From contig NC_090613.1 of the NCBI RefSeq assembly GCF_004359215.1, positions 612,653-636,398 on the forward strand: a stretch of DNA of 23,746 nucleotides, read 5' to 3'. A program made the translations under genes and the position numbers. The notes beneath the pieces were generated by a model, which saw nothing but the letters and a program-made list of their open reading frames with translations, made no database searches and was not told the origin of the DNA. Every line of letters begins with the position of its first letter. Position 1 is the first letter of the stretch. This document shows positions 1 through 7,632 of the stretch, piece after piece. Source of the DNA: Bremia lactucae. Lineage: Eukaryota > Oomycota > Peronosporomycetes > Peronosporales > Peronosporaceae.

Positions 1-636
1 AAGAAGTATCTCGACTACGACAATTGGATTTGTGTGATCACCTCTGAGTATGCTTTGAGGCAACTAGGCAAAATTGTGGAGACGTCCTATTACGAGGAGC
101 TATATTCCATAGGTTGCATGCTTGGAGATGATGGATTAATGGGCATTGCATTTGAGAATTACGTGCATACAATGGCGAGGGACGGAAAGAAAATTGAGTT
201 GCAAGTAAGGGCGTACGACCGAGAGATCGTGAAACAGCATACTTATGTCGCGTTGGAGTTCGAAGCCAAATTGTTTCGTAACGATGGAAACACTGTAACG
301 GAATGTGACACGGCTATGAAGCGATTGGCGAGTTCGACTGACGATTATTTGTATTCCTCTCGTCGTTGTTTGGAGACCATCGACTGTGTCGCCAGGCTGA
401 GCATGGGTGGACAGTTTAACATGTTCGGATTGATTAAAATCACGATATTTGACAAGCAAACAATTGATTTAAATGCGGTTGACAGATATGCAAAGTTCTT
501 TCCAAATTGCAGCAGTTACATTGCATTGGTGCCAAACAAGGAAACTTGTGATAAATTTCGACTTGCTCCAGATAATCCTGACACCAAGGTGCCGCTGAAG
601 GTTGCGTATATCACAAATTGCCGCTTTTTGATGTAG
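1..636 (+). CDS. CRN/RHS-type effector, C-terminal part (partial at window edge)
   Basis: The reading frame is open from base 1 to a TAG at 634-636, so the gene starts outside the window. The protein is nearly identical to the C-terminal half of the minus-strand CRN at 2987-4330, starting at the KKYLDYDNW segment. It covers the nuclease-like region, with GIAFENYVH and the later GQFNMFGLIK and YIALVPNK segments. I see a few substitutions from the other copy, for example FRNDG for FRSDG, IKITI for IKTTI and NCSS for NGSS. This copy ends RFLM because it has five T residues where the other copy has four. Proteins of this NTPase-plus-nuclease type are known oomycete Crinkler effectors, related to kinetoplastid RHS proteins. 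The family call comes from recalled motifs. Whether the gene is complete upstream is unknown. Confidence 0.72.
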   Translation, partial: KKYLDYDNWICVITSEYALRQLGKIVETSYYEELYSIGCMLGDDGLMGIAFENYVHTMARDGKKIELQVRAYDREIVKQHTYVALEFEAKLFRNDGNTVTECDTAMKRLASSTDDYLYSSRRCLETIDCVARLSMGGQFNMFGLIKITIFDKQTIDLNAVDRYAKFFPNCSSYIALVPNKETCDKFRLAPDNPDTKVPLKVAYITNCRFLM

Positions 637-770
637 GCGATTATATTCTCAAAACAGAAATGAAAAAAAAAAGATTTTTTTATCCAACAACGTAGAAAAT
701 ATGCTAGTAATGTCGCTCGTTATTACCAAATTTAACAAACACGCATGAAATAATCGGGGTGTGTCCAACT
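1..770 (+). repeat. Left arm of large CRN inverted repeat
   Basis: Bases 1-770 match the reverse complement of 2845-3616 with few differences. The arm holds the CRN C-terminal coding region, about 120 bp of 3' flank and the first 15 bp of the inserted element (756-770). Position 1 pairs with about 3616, so the repeat probably continues beyond the window edge. Confidence 0.85.
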
Positions 771-1191
771 AAAAAGGGTACAAGCAACGCTATACATTCA
801 TTTCCACGCCGCGTCAAGTCAGAACATGTTCATGCACAGTCGACGTTCTTCTGCCAAGACGATTTGTTATGTTGCGAGCGTCTACTCTCCATTGAAAAGC
901 CCCATTAGGCCAAATGAAGGAATTACAAAGCGCTCCTCAAAGTTGCCTCGGGTCCTCGACCCCAGGACTAAAATTTGCCAATGTCTTAATTGTGGCAATC
1001 TTGCCCATCGCGCACATGTAAATTTATCGCTGTCGCATCGTTTTTTGCCGAAGCCACAAAAACCTTATGCTAGTATGTAGCCATTCTTCGCCTTTTGCAC
1101 CTGCGCTCCTGTTTCCACAATCATCCGCCGAGACAACATGGCCTCGTCATGACGAAATACAAGGCTCGACACAAGCTCGGACAAACAAATA
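756..1191 (+). repeat. Dispersed repeat R1, copy 1
   Basis: About 435 bp from GGGGTGTGTC to AAGCTCGGACAAACAAA. It matches 5259-5690 in the same orientation and 23195-23582 in inverse orientation. One frame encodes a short CLNCGNLAH segment that faintly resembles a zinc knuckle, but no long frame survives in all copies. Confidence 0.75.
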
Positions 1192-1223
1192 CTTGTTAAA
1201 ATCTCGAGGTTCACACCCCGACG

Positions 1224-2035
1224 TTGCTAGAGGAGCTCAATAGCAGCACGATCGCAGCCGCGCATGTCCCCTCGGCAGTCCATAGTCCACGATCGAGCCA
1301 CGTCAAAGCAGCAGCATCTCCAAAAATCGCGTCAAAGTACGCCAAGAAACTGGTGTTAGTGCCGCGCCTCGAAACAAGTAAAAAGCTCTGGATAGGGCGA
1401 CGGCTATACAAAATTGCCGGTAGTGCAAATCGAATTTCCACGCCGCCATGCCTGACGAAACGTGCCGCAAAGACATTGATTTTTTTACGCCACACGCTAA
1501 GCCTGGGCAACTGCTAGCTTGCTGTCAAAATGTTGGGTGATATGCCTACGCCACGGTCTTTAGCGAGTTCCAGCTTACGTTCCAGGACGCCGACGCGGCA
1601 TTTGCCAAGAATTTAGCCTCTCTTCGATACGACCCCATACTCGCTTTTATACCACCCCGCTAAAAGTATTCTGAAACGGAGTACGAGTTGCACATGGTTC
1701 TGGTTGACGAGCTTTAAGATGCCGAAGCAACTTTAGGGTCAATGATGCATGAACTTTCTTTTTTCCACTGCTTGAGTTGGTTTCATATGTGGCGCGTTTC
1801 GAGAAATTTGCACTTTTGCCGAAACGTTGCACCAAGCAACATCGAATGCCGAGATGTTGATTCCGACATGATGTGCCTTTCTGGTCGTCCTGACGACGTT
1901 ACTGGCTTCGATTCAAGTCGTTTCGGCAGTCGATATACTCCATGGACACGGCCAAGAAGCGGGGTTGATGCTCCCTGACGAAGGCACGGATGACGAGTTT
2001 ATGGATCCGTCGCGACACCCGTGAAGTTTGAAATT
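1224..2035 (+). other. Coding-like but decayed sequence inside the TIR insert
   Basis: There is no intact gene here. Plus-strand frames give protein-like stretches broken by stops: one from about 1224 to 1445, one from ATG 1448 to about 1755 interrupted by three stops (segments such as VFSEFQLTFQDADAAF and RYDPILAFIPPR), and one near 1940-2023 (LPDEGTDDEFMDPSRHP). Bases 1738-1857 match the inverse of the R2/R1 junction at about 23045-23165, with a 1 bp deletion relative to that copy. I do not recognise the family. A decayed transposon gene is a reasonable guess. Confidence 0.25.
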
Positions 2036-2279
2036 TAAAAACATTCCTAGGGTCAGGTTTAATGTGATAATTGACCGGCATTAATAGAATGAAAACCGAA
2101 CAATATTGGAACCATTAAGTCAAAATTAATAAAACATAATAATTTTGTACTTTTTGGTTTGTAGGAAATTATTTTTATTATTCTTCTTATAGGATAAAGT
2201 ATTAAAGTAATGGGACCCAACTCAGTTACAATTCCTATTGAATTTAATATAAATGTTACTTTGTAGCGTGTGCCGGAAA
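2036..2279. other. AT-rich stretch, nothing recognised
   Basis: AT-rich sequence between the decayed coding-like segment and R2. There is no long frame or RNA gene and no convincing repeat. The corresponding position in the other R2 copies (11797-11984 and 22390-22577) is also AT-rich but not clearly homologous. Confidence 0.4.
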
Positions 2280-2845
2280 TATGTTGCTGGCTGATGAGCC
2301 CCAAGACAGTGACCATTACCGAGTGATGGGAGCGCCCCAAGTGACACTGCAAGGCCAGATTCCATGCACGAGATTGCCAACCCAGTAGGCGCCGTGGCAG
2401 CAGTTAACTCGCCGTCCGCGGCAAAGCCCAAGCGGTCGTCCCACCCAATCTTTCAATTTGATATGAGCTCGCAGTAATGCCCGTGATCTCGCAGTTTGTG
2501 ACTGGGCTGGTCTTCATCCCAGATGTGAATCCTCTAGTCGAGCGAGCCACCGGCAGCAAAGTGACCCGTGGGTTCTTCCTGCACGGCTCGCTGCTTGCTG
2601 CGGTGATACGTAACGTGAATTGCGCGTGTGGGATGTCGCGTCGCAGTAAGGTGCAAGCTCGTGGGTCTCCCACTCGAAGAGTGTTACGAGTGTCGAGTGG
2701 TAGAAAAACTTGAATAAGCACAACTCGGATATCGATACGTGGCAGTTTCGTGGCATCGCTCAGGCTGCAGGCTTCACATATCGGCATTTGATGTTGCTTG
2801 GTGCAACTTCTCGGCAAAAGTGCGAATCCCTCGAAACGCGCCACA
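2280..2845 (+). repeat. Dispersed repeat R2, copy 1
   Basis: Similar to 11985-12462 and 22578-23125 in the same orientation, with clear matches such as CAAAGCCCAAGCGGTCGTCC and AGCCACCGGCA. Its last 70 bp (2778-2845) form an inverted match with 1788-1857. Frames on both strands are open for 60-150 codons but shift between copies, so I do not call a gene. Confidence 0.7.
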
Positions 2846-3616
2846 GTTCGACACACCCCGATTATTTCATGCGTGTCTGTTAAATTTTGTAATAACGAGC
2901 GACATTACTAGCATATTTTCTACGTTGTTGGATAAAGGAAATCTTTTCTTTTCTGTTTAAAGAATATAATCGCCTTCATTAAGACATCAAAAGCGGCAAT
3001 TTGTGATATACGCAACCTTCAGCGGCACCTTGGTGTCAGGATTATCTGGAGCAAGTCGAAATTTATCACAAGTTTCCTTGTTTGGCACCAACGCAATGTA
3101 ACTGCTGCCATTTGGAAAGAACTTTGCATATCTGTCAACCGCATTTAAATCAATTGTTTGCTTGTCAAATATCGTGGTTTTAATCAATCCGAACATGTTA
3201 AACTGTCCACCCATGCTCAGCCTGGCGACACAGTCGATGGTCTCCAAACAACGACGAGAGGAATACAAATAATCGTCAGTCGAACTCGCCAATCGCTTCA
3301 TAGCCGCGTCACATTCCGTTACAGTGTTTCCATCGCTGCGAAACAATTTGGCTTCGAACTCCAACGCGACATAAGTATGCTGTTTCACGATCTCTCGGTC
3401 GTACGCCCTCACTTGCAACTCAATTTTCTTTCCGTCCCTCGCCATTGTATGCACGTAATTCTCAAATGCAATGCCCATTAATCCATCATCTCCAAGCATG
3501 CAACCTATGGAATATAGCTCCTCGTAATAGGACGTCTCCACAATTTTGCCTAGTTGCCTCAAAGCATACTCAGAGGTGATCACACAAATCCAATTGTCGT
3601 AGTCGAGATACTTCTT
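2845..3616 (-). repeat. Right arm of large CRN inverted repeat
   Basis: Inverse of 1-770. It includes the right terminal inverted repeat (2845-2859), the CRN 3' flank (2860-2986) and the C-terminal part of the minus-strand CRN gene. The two CRN genes therefore converge on the insert. Confidence 0.85.
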
Positions 3617-4330
3617 TAACAAATTCACCGACAAGTTGCTTTGAGTACATGCTTTTACTCCCGTCATACGTAAGCGATCAATTTGACGTGTCGAGTTAAA
3701 CCAATACTGCGTGCTAAAAAGTGTTGCAACGTCAAAATCTACCATGCGAACAGCTTTGTTTATTGACTTCCTGACATGGGTATATAGCTTCTCTCTTGGT
3801 GCCGTGAAATCTCGTAGATTTCCACCGGAGTAGAAGTATCTTTCCTTGATTTCTTGTTCCGGCCACCCGAAACGCTCGCCAAACGCATTCATATCGGAAA
3901 GCGACCAGAACGGAACAAGACACTCGCTATATAAATGTGCATTGCCAGATGTTAGTTTATACTGAGCAGAGGTGGCCAGCAGCCGGAACAATCCCAGCAA
4001 CCCCTCATAACTCCTAATTTCGTCTTCTTCGAACCCGTCCAGACACAATTCTGCGTCGTTAAGATACTCTTCGTACAACTTTAACTCTTGATATTTTGTG
4101 TGGTGCACTCGCCAGAAAATCCTCTTCTGTACATCGAGATACAACAAGGAATACTGTTTGCCGCGGTTACGTCGAAATAAAAGGACTCGTTTCCCCTGAA
4201 TTAAGGCCATATAGAACGCAAACACCACGACCAGCATGCTCTTGCCAACACCAGGCGTACCCTTGAACACAATCTTCTTACCTTCTTTCATCTGTTCCTC
4301 GAATACTTTGATGATATCTATTGTTTCCTT
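2987..4330 (-). CDS. CRN/RHS-type effector: P-loop NTPase plus nuclease-like domain (5' end lost in gap)
   Basis: An open frame of 447 residues runs from the gap at 4331 to a TGA at 2987-2989. The first ATG after the gap (4291) is internal, because 13 in-frame codons precede it. Counting from that ATG, the Walker A motif GTPGVGKS is at residues 11-18, a Walker B-like LCLDG at 82-86, and SGGNLRDF, typical of the AAA-like domain of RHS and CRN proteins, at 155-162. GIAFENYVH at 273-281 starts the C-terminal nuclease-like region. Established knowledge: CRN/RHS proteins of oomycetes combine such an NTPase with a restriction-endonuclease-like domain, and Crinklers are host-targeted effectors that often act in the nucleus. 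No CRN N-terminal secretion or translocation module is attached here. It would lie beyond the gap. The 8 bp difference just after the stop and the T-run length distinguish this copy from the one at 1-636. Confidence 0.75.
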   Translation of the reverse strand, partial: KETIDIIKVFEEQMKEGKKIVFKGTPGVGKSMLVVVFAFYMALIQGKRVLLFRRNRGKQYSLLYLDVQKRIFWRVHHTKYQELKLYEEYLNDAELCLDGFEEDEIRSYEGLLGLFRLLATSAQYKLTSGNAHLYSECLVPFWSLSDMNAFGERFGWPEQEIKERYFYSGGNLRDFTAPREKLYTHVRKSINKAVRMVDFDVATLFSTQYWFNSTRQIDRLRMTGVKACTQSNLSVNLLKKYLDYDNWICVITSEYALRQLGKIVETSYYEELYSIGCMLGDDGLMGIAFENYVHTMARDGKKIELQVRAYDREIVKQHTYVALEFEAKLFRSDGNTVTECDAAMKRLASSTDDYLYSSRRCLETIDCVARLSMGGQFNMFGLIKTTIFDKQTIDLNAVDRYAKFFPNGSSYIALVPNKETCDKFRLAPDNPDTKVPLKVAYITNCRF

Positions 4331-4334
4331 NNNN
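4331..4334. other. Assembly gap (4 N)
   Basis: NNNN interrupts the CRN frame on the right side of that gene and abuts an LTR-like repeat. The true distance and adjacency are unknown. Confidence 0.98.
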
Positions 4335-4706
4335 ATATTACTTTATATAGTAATATTCAGAATTCTTATCCATCAATAGGTATAGGCCATTTATACCTAT
4401 TTATTCCGCAGACTAATCAGCTGTAGGAGTAATCAAAGAGAGAGTTACAGATGAGATAGAGATAAGAATTCATTTACATGTTTAGTATTAGATCATAATT
4501 AAGTTAGCTATTACAAAAATATAATAAGAGACACCTAATTATATTTAATACAGTTTTCATTTTACCCTCTTAAGCTAATTACCTTAAGAGAAGTTTTCCT
4601 CTGCATGTACAGTGTACGTCAATTAACGTAGGGCACCACTCGCAACTGAAGTAGTTCGAAGTGGACTTGTACTGAAACAGTACAAGTCTTAGTGCCCCGT
4701 TACACC
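4335..4706 (-). mobile_element. LTR-like repeat L, inverted copy, truncated at gap
   Basis: Read on the minus strand it starts TGTAACGGGGCACTAAGACT (4706 downwards) and matches the repeat at 4865-5256. Shared blocks include the hairpin GACTTGTACTG-AAA-CAGTACAAGTC (4664-4688), a block around 4575-4620 and TAATCAGCTGTAGGAGTAAT. Its far end is missing at the gap. The TG start and the TGTAACGGGG terminus agree with the complete copy at 17743-18182. Confidence 0.65.
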
Positions 4707-4864
4707 AGGAGCCTGGTCAGGGCTTGTTCAAATTCTTGTTCTTGCGCCAAAGTGAAAAAAAAATCATTTTTCAGGAAATAGCTTTATAAATAAAAACCGT
4801 AAAATAGGAATCAAAAATGTTGCTAAAATCATAAAATTAATGAATTCCGTCAAGGGACCGTGTT
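4707..4864. other. Spacer between head-to-head LTR-like repeats
   Basis: AT-rich 158 bp starting with the palindrome CCAGGAGCCTGG. No coding frame was seen, and no primer-binding site or polypurine tract was recognised. Confidence 0.4.
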
Positions 4865-5256
4865 TGAAACGGGGCACTACGACTTGTACTGTTTCAGTAC
4901 AAGTCCACTTCACACTGCTTCAGTTGTGAGTGGTGCCTTACGTTAGGTGACGTACACTGTACGTGCAGAGGAAGACTTCTCTTAAAACAAGTAGACTTAA
5001 GAGGGTAAAATGAAAACTGGATTAAATATAGTTAAGTGTCTCTTGTTCTATCTTTGTAAATGCTAACTTAACTATAACCTAATACTTAACATGTAAATGA
5101 AATCTTATCTCTATCTTATTTGTAACTCTCTTTGATTACTCCAACAGCTGATTAGTCTGCGGAATAAATAGATAAAATGGCCTAGACCCACTCACATCTG
5201 AAGCAGTGTGAAGTGGACTTGTACTGAAACAGTACAAGTCGCAGTGCCCCGTTACA
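4865..5256 (+). mobile_element. LTR-like repeat L with about 70 bp terminal inverted repeats
   Basis: It begins TGAAACGGGGCACTACGACT and ends GTGCCCCGTTACA. Its first 69 bp (4865-4933) are almost the exact inverse of its last 69 bp (5188-5256). Each arm carries a perfect 11 bp-stem hairpin (4881-4905 and 5216-5240). Compared with 17743-18182, the normal 3' part is replaced by an inverted copy of the 5' end, giving a fold-back structure. The flanks GTGTT and ACCGG show no target duplication. It is not clearly a solo LTR or a MITE, and a rearranged LTR is my preferred reading. Confidence 0.6.
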
Positions 5257-5258
5257 AC

Positions 5259-5690
5259 CGGGGTGTGTCGAACTAAAAAGGGTACAAGCAACGCTATACA
5301 TTCATTTCCACGCCGCGTCAAGTCAGAACATGTCCATGCACAGTCGACGTTCTTCTACCAAGACGATTTGTTATGTTGCGAGTGTCTATTCTCCATTGAA
5401 AAGCCCCATTAGGCCAAATGAAGGAATTACAAAAGCGCTCCTCAAAGTTGCCTCGGGTCCTCCACCCCAGGACTAATATTTGCCAACGTCGAAATTGTAG
5501 CAATTTTGCCCATCGCGCACCGTAAATTTATCGCAGTCGCATCGCTTTTTGCCGAGGCCACAAAAACCTTATGCTAGTATGTAGCCATTCTTCGCCTTTT
5601 GCACCTGCCCTCCTGCTTCCACAATCATCCGCCGAGGCAACATGGCCTCGTCACGACGAACTACATGGCTCGACATAAGCTCGGACAAAC
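5259..5690 (+). repeat. Dispersed repeat R1, copy 2
   Basis: Starts GGGGTGTGTCGAACT directly beside the end of the LTR-like repeat and follows R1 copy 1 to AAGCTCGGACAAACAAA. There is no intact coding frame. The following 46 bp, up to the Gypsy LTR at 5737, are unassigned. Confidence 0.75.
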
Positions 5691-5736
5691 AAAAAATCAT
5701 TTAATATGTATTGCGAGCGTATCTTTATAAGTACCT

Positions 5737-5985
5737 TGCGTAACGGATGACCTTAGACGTCATCACGGATGACCTTAGCCGTCATCACGGATGACGCTGG
5801 GCGTCATCCCTCCTAATGTGAATGCATCCATGTGCATCACATACACAAAGGTTGGCCACAAATGTTCACCATACCCGAGTGCTGGGTCTAATTACTATTA
5901 TTTGGTAATTGAAAATCCCCTTAAAAACACCAAGTGTACTTAACGGGGACTGTGTAATATTAGGGCAACTCTAGACCGTTACACA
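5737..5985 (-). repeat. Gypsy copy A 3' LTR (249 bp)
   Basis: On the minus strand it starts TGTGTAACGG and ends CCGTTACGCA: TG...CA termini with a 10 bp inverted repeat (9 of 10 match). It lies directly after a polypurine tract. Bases 5830-5887 resemble 11738-11796 and 22331-22389, read as remnants of the matching 5' LTR. The length is short but within the range for Gypsy LTRs. Confidence 0.65.
5744..5809 (+). repeat. Three tandem 22 bp repeats in the LTR
   Basis: CGGATGACCTTAGACGTCATCA (5744-5765) is followed by two variants at 5766-5787 and 5788-5809. Each unit holds a GATGAC...GTCATC dyad. Tandem dyads of this sort in an LTR could be enhancer or regulator-binding sites. That role is inferred. 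Confidence 0.85.
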
Positions 5986-5996
5986 ATCCCCCCTTT
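5986..5996 (-). other. Polypurine tract of Gypsy copy A
   Basis: On the minus strand AAAGGGGGGAT immediately precedes the LTR start TGTGTAACGG. This is where a plus-strand primer (PPT) belongs, and it fixes the element orientation as minus. Confidence 0.65.
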
Positions 5997-6068
5997 AAGA
6001 ACAAATTTACATTTTTAAATTCGTCAAAGAGGAGAGAGGAATTTCGAGCAGCTTTACGCGCCGCTAGT

Positions 6069-6085
6069 TCACTCGATTATCTAGC
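6069..6085 (+). promoter_or_regulatory. Possible oomycete initiator upstream of the antisense gene
   Basis: TCACTCG at 6069-6075 matches the oomycete Inr consensus TCAYTYY at six of seven positions, about 39 bp before the ATG at 6114. The match is short and could be chance. Confidence 0.2.
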
Positions 6086-6113
6086 GCACGTGTTTCCATA
6101 CACGGCGCCCAAG

Positions 6114-7632
6114 ATGCCACTTAAAAAAGGCGACGTTGGTGGGTCGGCTACGAAGACGCCTACTCAATCTCGCACTAATCGCACGCGCCGCGTTAATTCG
6201 CCGGCCGCGTCTAGTGCCTTAGTCGGAACGCCGACAGCCACTGCTGCTGTCGCGTTAACAGGGCTAAAAGATCCATCCCACTTTAACAGTGAGGATGTTG
6301 ATCCGTCGCTCATTGTCAACTACAATGAGTCGACACCGTTACCGTCACCTTATAGTAGTGATGCGGACAACAAGCTCATTAGGAATGATGATGACGCATT
6401 ATTGCCCATTCAAACTTCTCTCATGGCTAACAACATGGAGACCGCAACATTTACGAATGCTGTCTCGTCGTCTGCGCTGGATAGCGCGGCGACAATTGAT
6501 GAAAGCTCTGCCCATAAAGGCGCAGCCGCTTCTTCGTTGGGATAAACCTCAACGCCTTATGCTCACACCATAATCCATAATGGTTCTGACATAGAGGATT
6601 CGGAGCCGAAAGCTCCGCCGATGATACGTGAACGTGCTCAGTCAATCTCACAAGCCAGTCGTTTTGAACGTGGCTATGTGATGGGTGGCATATCACCGAT
6701 ATCCGCTTCATCTAGATGGCCTCGTTTAAACAGGCCAAAAGCATCGCTCCTAGAGCGCGCTCTTCTAGACGCACTTAATTATTATGGCGTCTTTAAATCA
6801 TGGAGGGCTCAGGGAAAATCGCTGGGCGTATTTTCCCGATCCCGGTCGTGTTGCGTTCAAATGAAATGCCCGATCACTACGAGGCGGAATTCCTGCGCCG
6901 CATTTATCCGCATTCCGATGCGATGAAACAGCGGTCGCAGCGAATATATTTCGCCCGCTTGCGTGTGATAGAAATGATGGGTGGTTCTGTACCCCCTGTT
7001 TCTTCTCACAACGCTACTTCTACAAGTCCATTTGAGACTAGCGAAGAGGCCTCAGCTGGTGCTCCTTTTCATAGGCAGCCACCAAGCCGGGCACATCAAT
7101 ACGTACGGTATCGATCGGTTCCCAAGAGTTAAACGCTTCGAGTAACCTTTCCGTTGGACGAGGATCTGATACCTTTGCCTAACGGATCGGTGGGCAAGCA
7201 ACCTTTCAACAAAAAAGCGTTGATTCCCACCCGCATATATCAGTGAAGGCGGCGCCCGATAGGAGTGGCGATCTCGCCCAACTACTCACGGCTGCCTTAC
7301 CTTCGTCCGTTCAGTCACAGGCGTTAAGCGCTGGTGAACGACGTATTGCAGATCTCGAGGGTCAAGTCTCGCGACTGACCGTGGGTCTTGTTGATGTCCG
7401 AGCGAAGGCGCGTCAGGGTTATGAACGCCTGAAGACTCGATTGGACCTCTTTAAAAGGATAATGCTGAGGAATCCGCGCTACTCGCGTAATGTCTCTCGC
7501 TCTCCAAGTCCTGTTCGTGGAGGGAGGAATCGGTCTGATAGCTTTTCGCCTTCACCGTTCCCCTCACCCGAACGACGCTCGACTCACAGTCGGCGTCACC
7601 ATCGGTCTGCTGAACCAGATGGGGGTATGTGA
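6114..7632 (+). pseudogene. Antisense (convergent) gene between pol and 3' LTR, copy A, decayed
   Basis: It starts at the ATG MPLKKGDVGG (6114). The frame runs to a TAA at about 6543, then homology to copy C continues past that stop, through a frameshift near 6810 and further stops near 7130 and 7236, to a final open segment 7243-7632. Comparison with 16466-17730 shows protein-level conservation on this strand with many third-position changes (RIADLEGQ, YERLKTRLD, LRNPRYSR), so it once coded for protein. Visible parts: a Ser/Thr/Ala-rich N-terminus, a middle part with LLERAL and NYYGVF and FLRRIYPHSDAM, a likely coiled coil around ERRIADLEGQVSRL, and an Arg/Ser-rich basic tail (SRSPSPVRGG, RRSTHSRRHH). 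I do not recognise the family. A Gag-like or RNA-binding role is a guess from the coiled coil plus basic tail. It overlaps the pol C-terminus on the other strand at 7451-7632. Confidence 0.6.

Larger units (their letters stand above)
756..2859. mobile_element. TIR-bounded insert between the inverted CRN genes
   Basis: The segment starts GGGGTGTGTCCAACT (756-770) and ends with the near-perfect inverse AGTTCGACACACCCC (2845-2859), which suggests a 2.1 kb DNA transposon or derivative. It contains repeat R1 at the left and R2 at the right, both of which recur elsewhere in the window. The flanks are AATAATC and GATTATT, but these belong to the CRN inverted repeat, so no target-site duplication can be read. 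I recognise no transposase and the superfamily is not assignable. The inside is rearranged, because 1788-1857 is inverted relative to 2778-2845. Confidence 0.45.

Noticed and set aside
2404..2856. Minus-strand 150-codon frame in R2 as a transposase candidate
   Set aside because: The frame shifts between the three R2 copies and no motif is recognisable, so I kept it only as a repeat.
3158..3481. Plus-strand 107-codon frame, also seen inverted at 136-459
   Set aside because: It lies antisense to the CRN coding region, and its conservation is explained by the inverted repeat.
4301..4380. Possible CRN start region or intron next to the gap
   Set aside because: The frame is open up to the Ns and the sequence beyond is an LTR-like repeat. 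No splice site or start can be supported.
5744..5809. Short regular repeats considered as a CRISPR array
   Set aside because: The units are directly adjacent without spacers, sit inside a eukaryotic LTR, and no cas gene is present.
6451..6711. Minus-strand frame tested as a missing pol chromodomain
   Set aside because: No chromodomain residues were seen, and the plus strand is the conserved coding strand in this region.
7243..7632. Arg/Ser-rich tail considered as a host SR splicing factor
   Set aside because: No RNA recognition motif was found, and the segment is tied to the Gypsy element in both copies.
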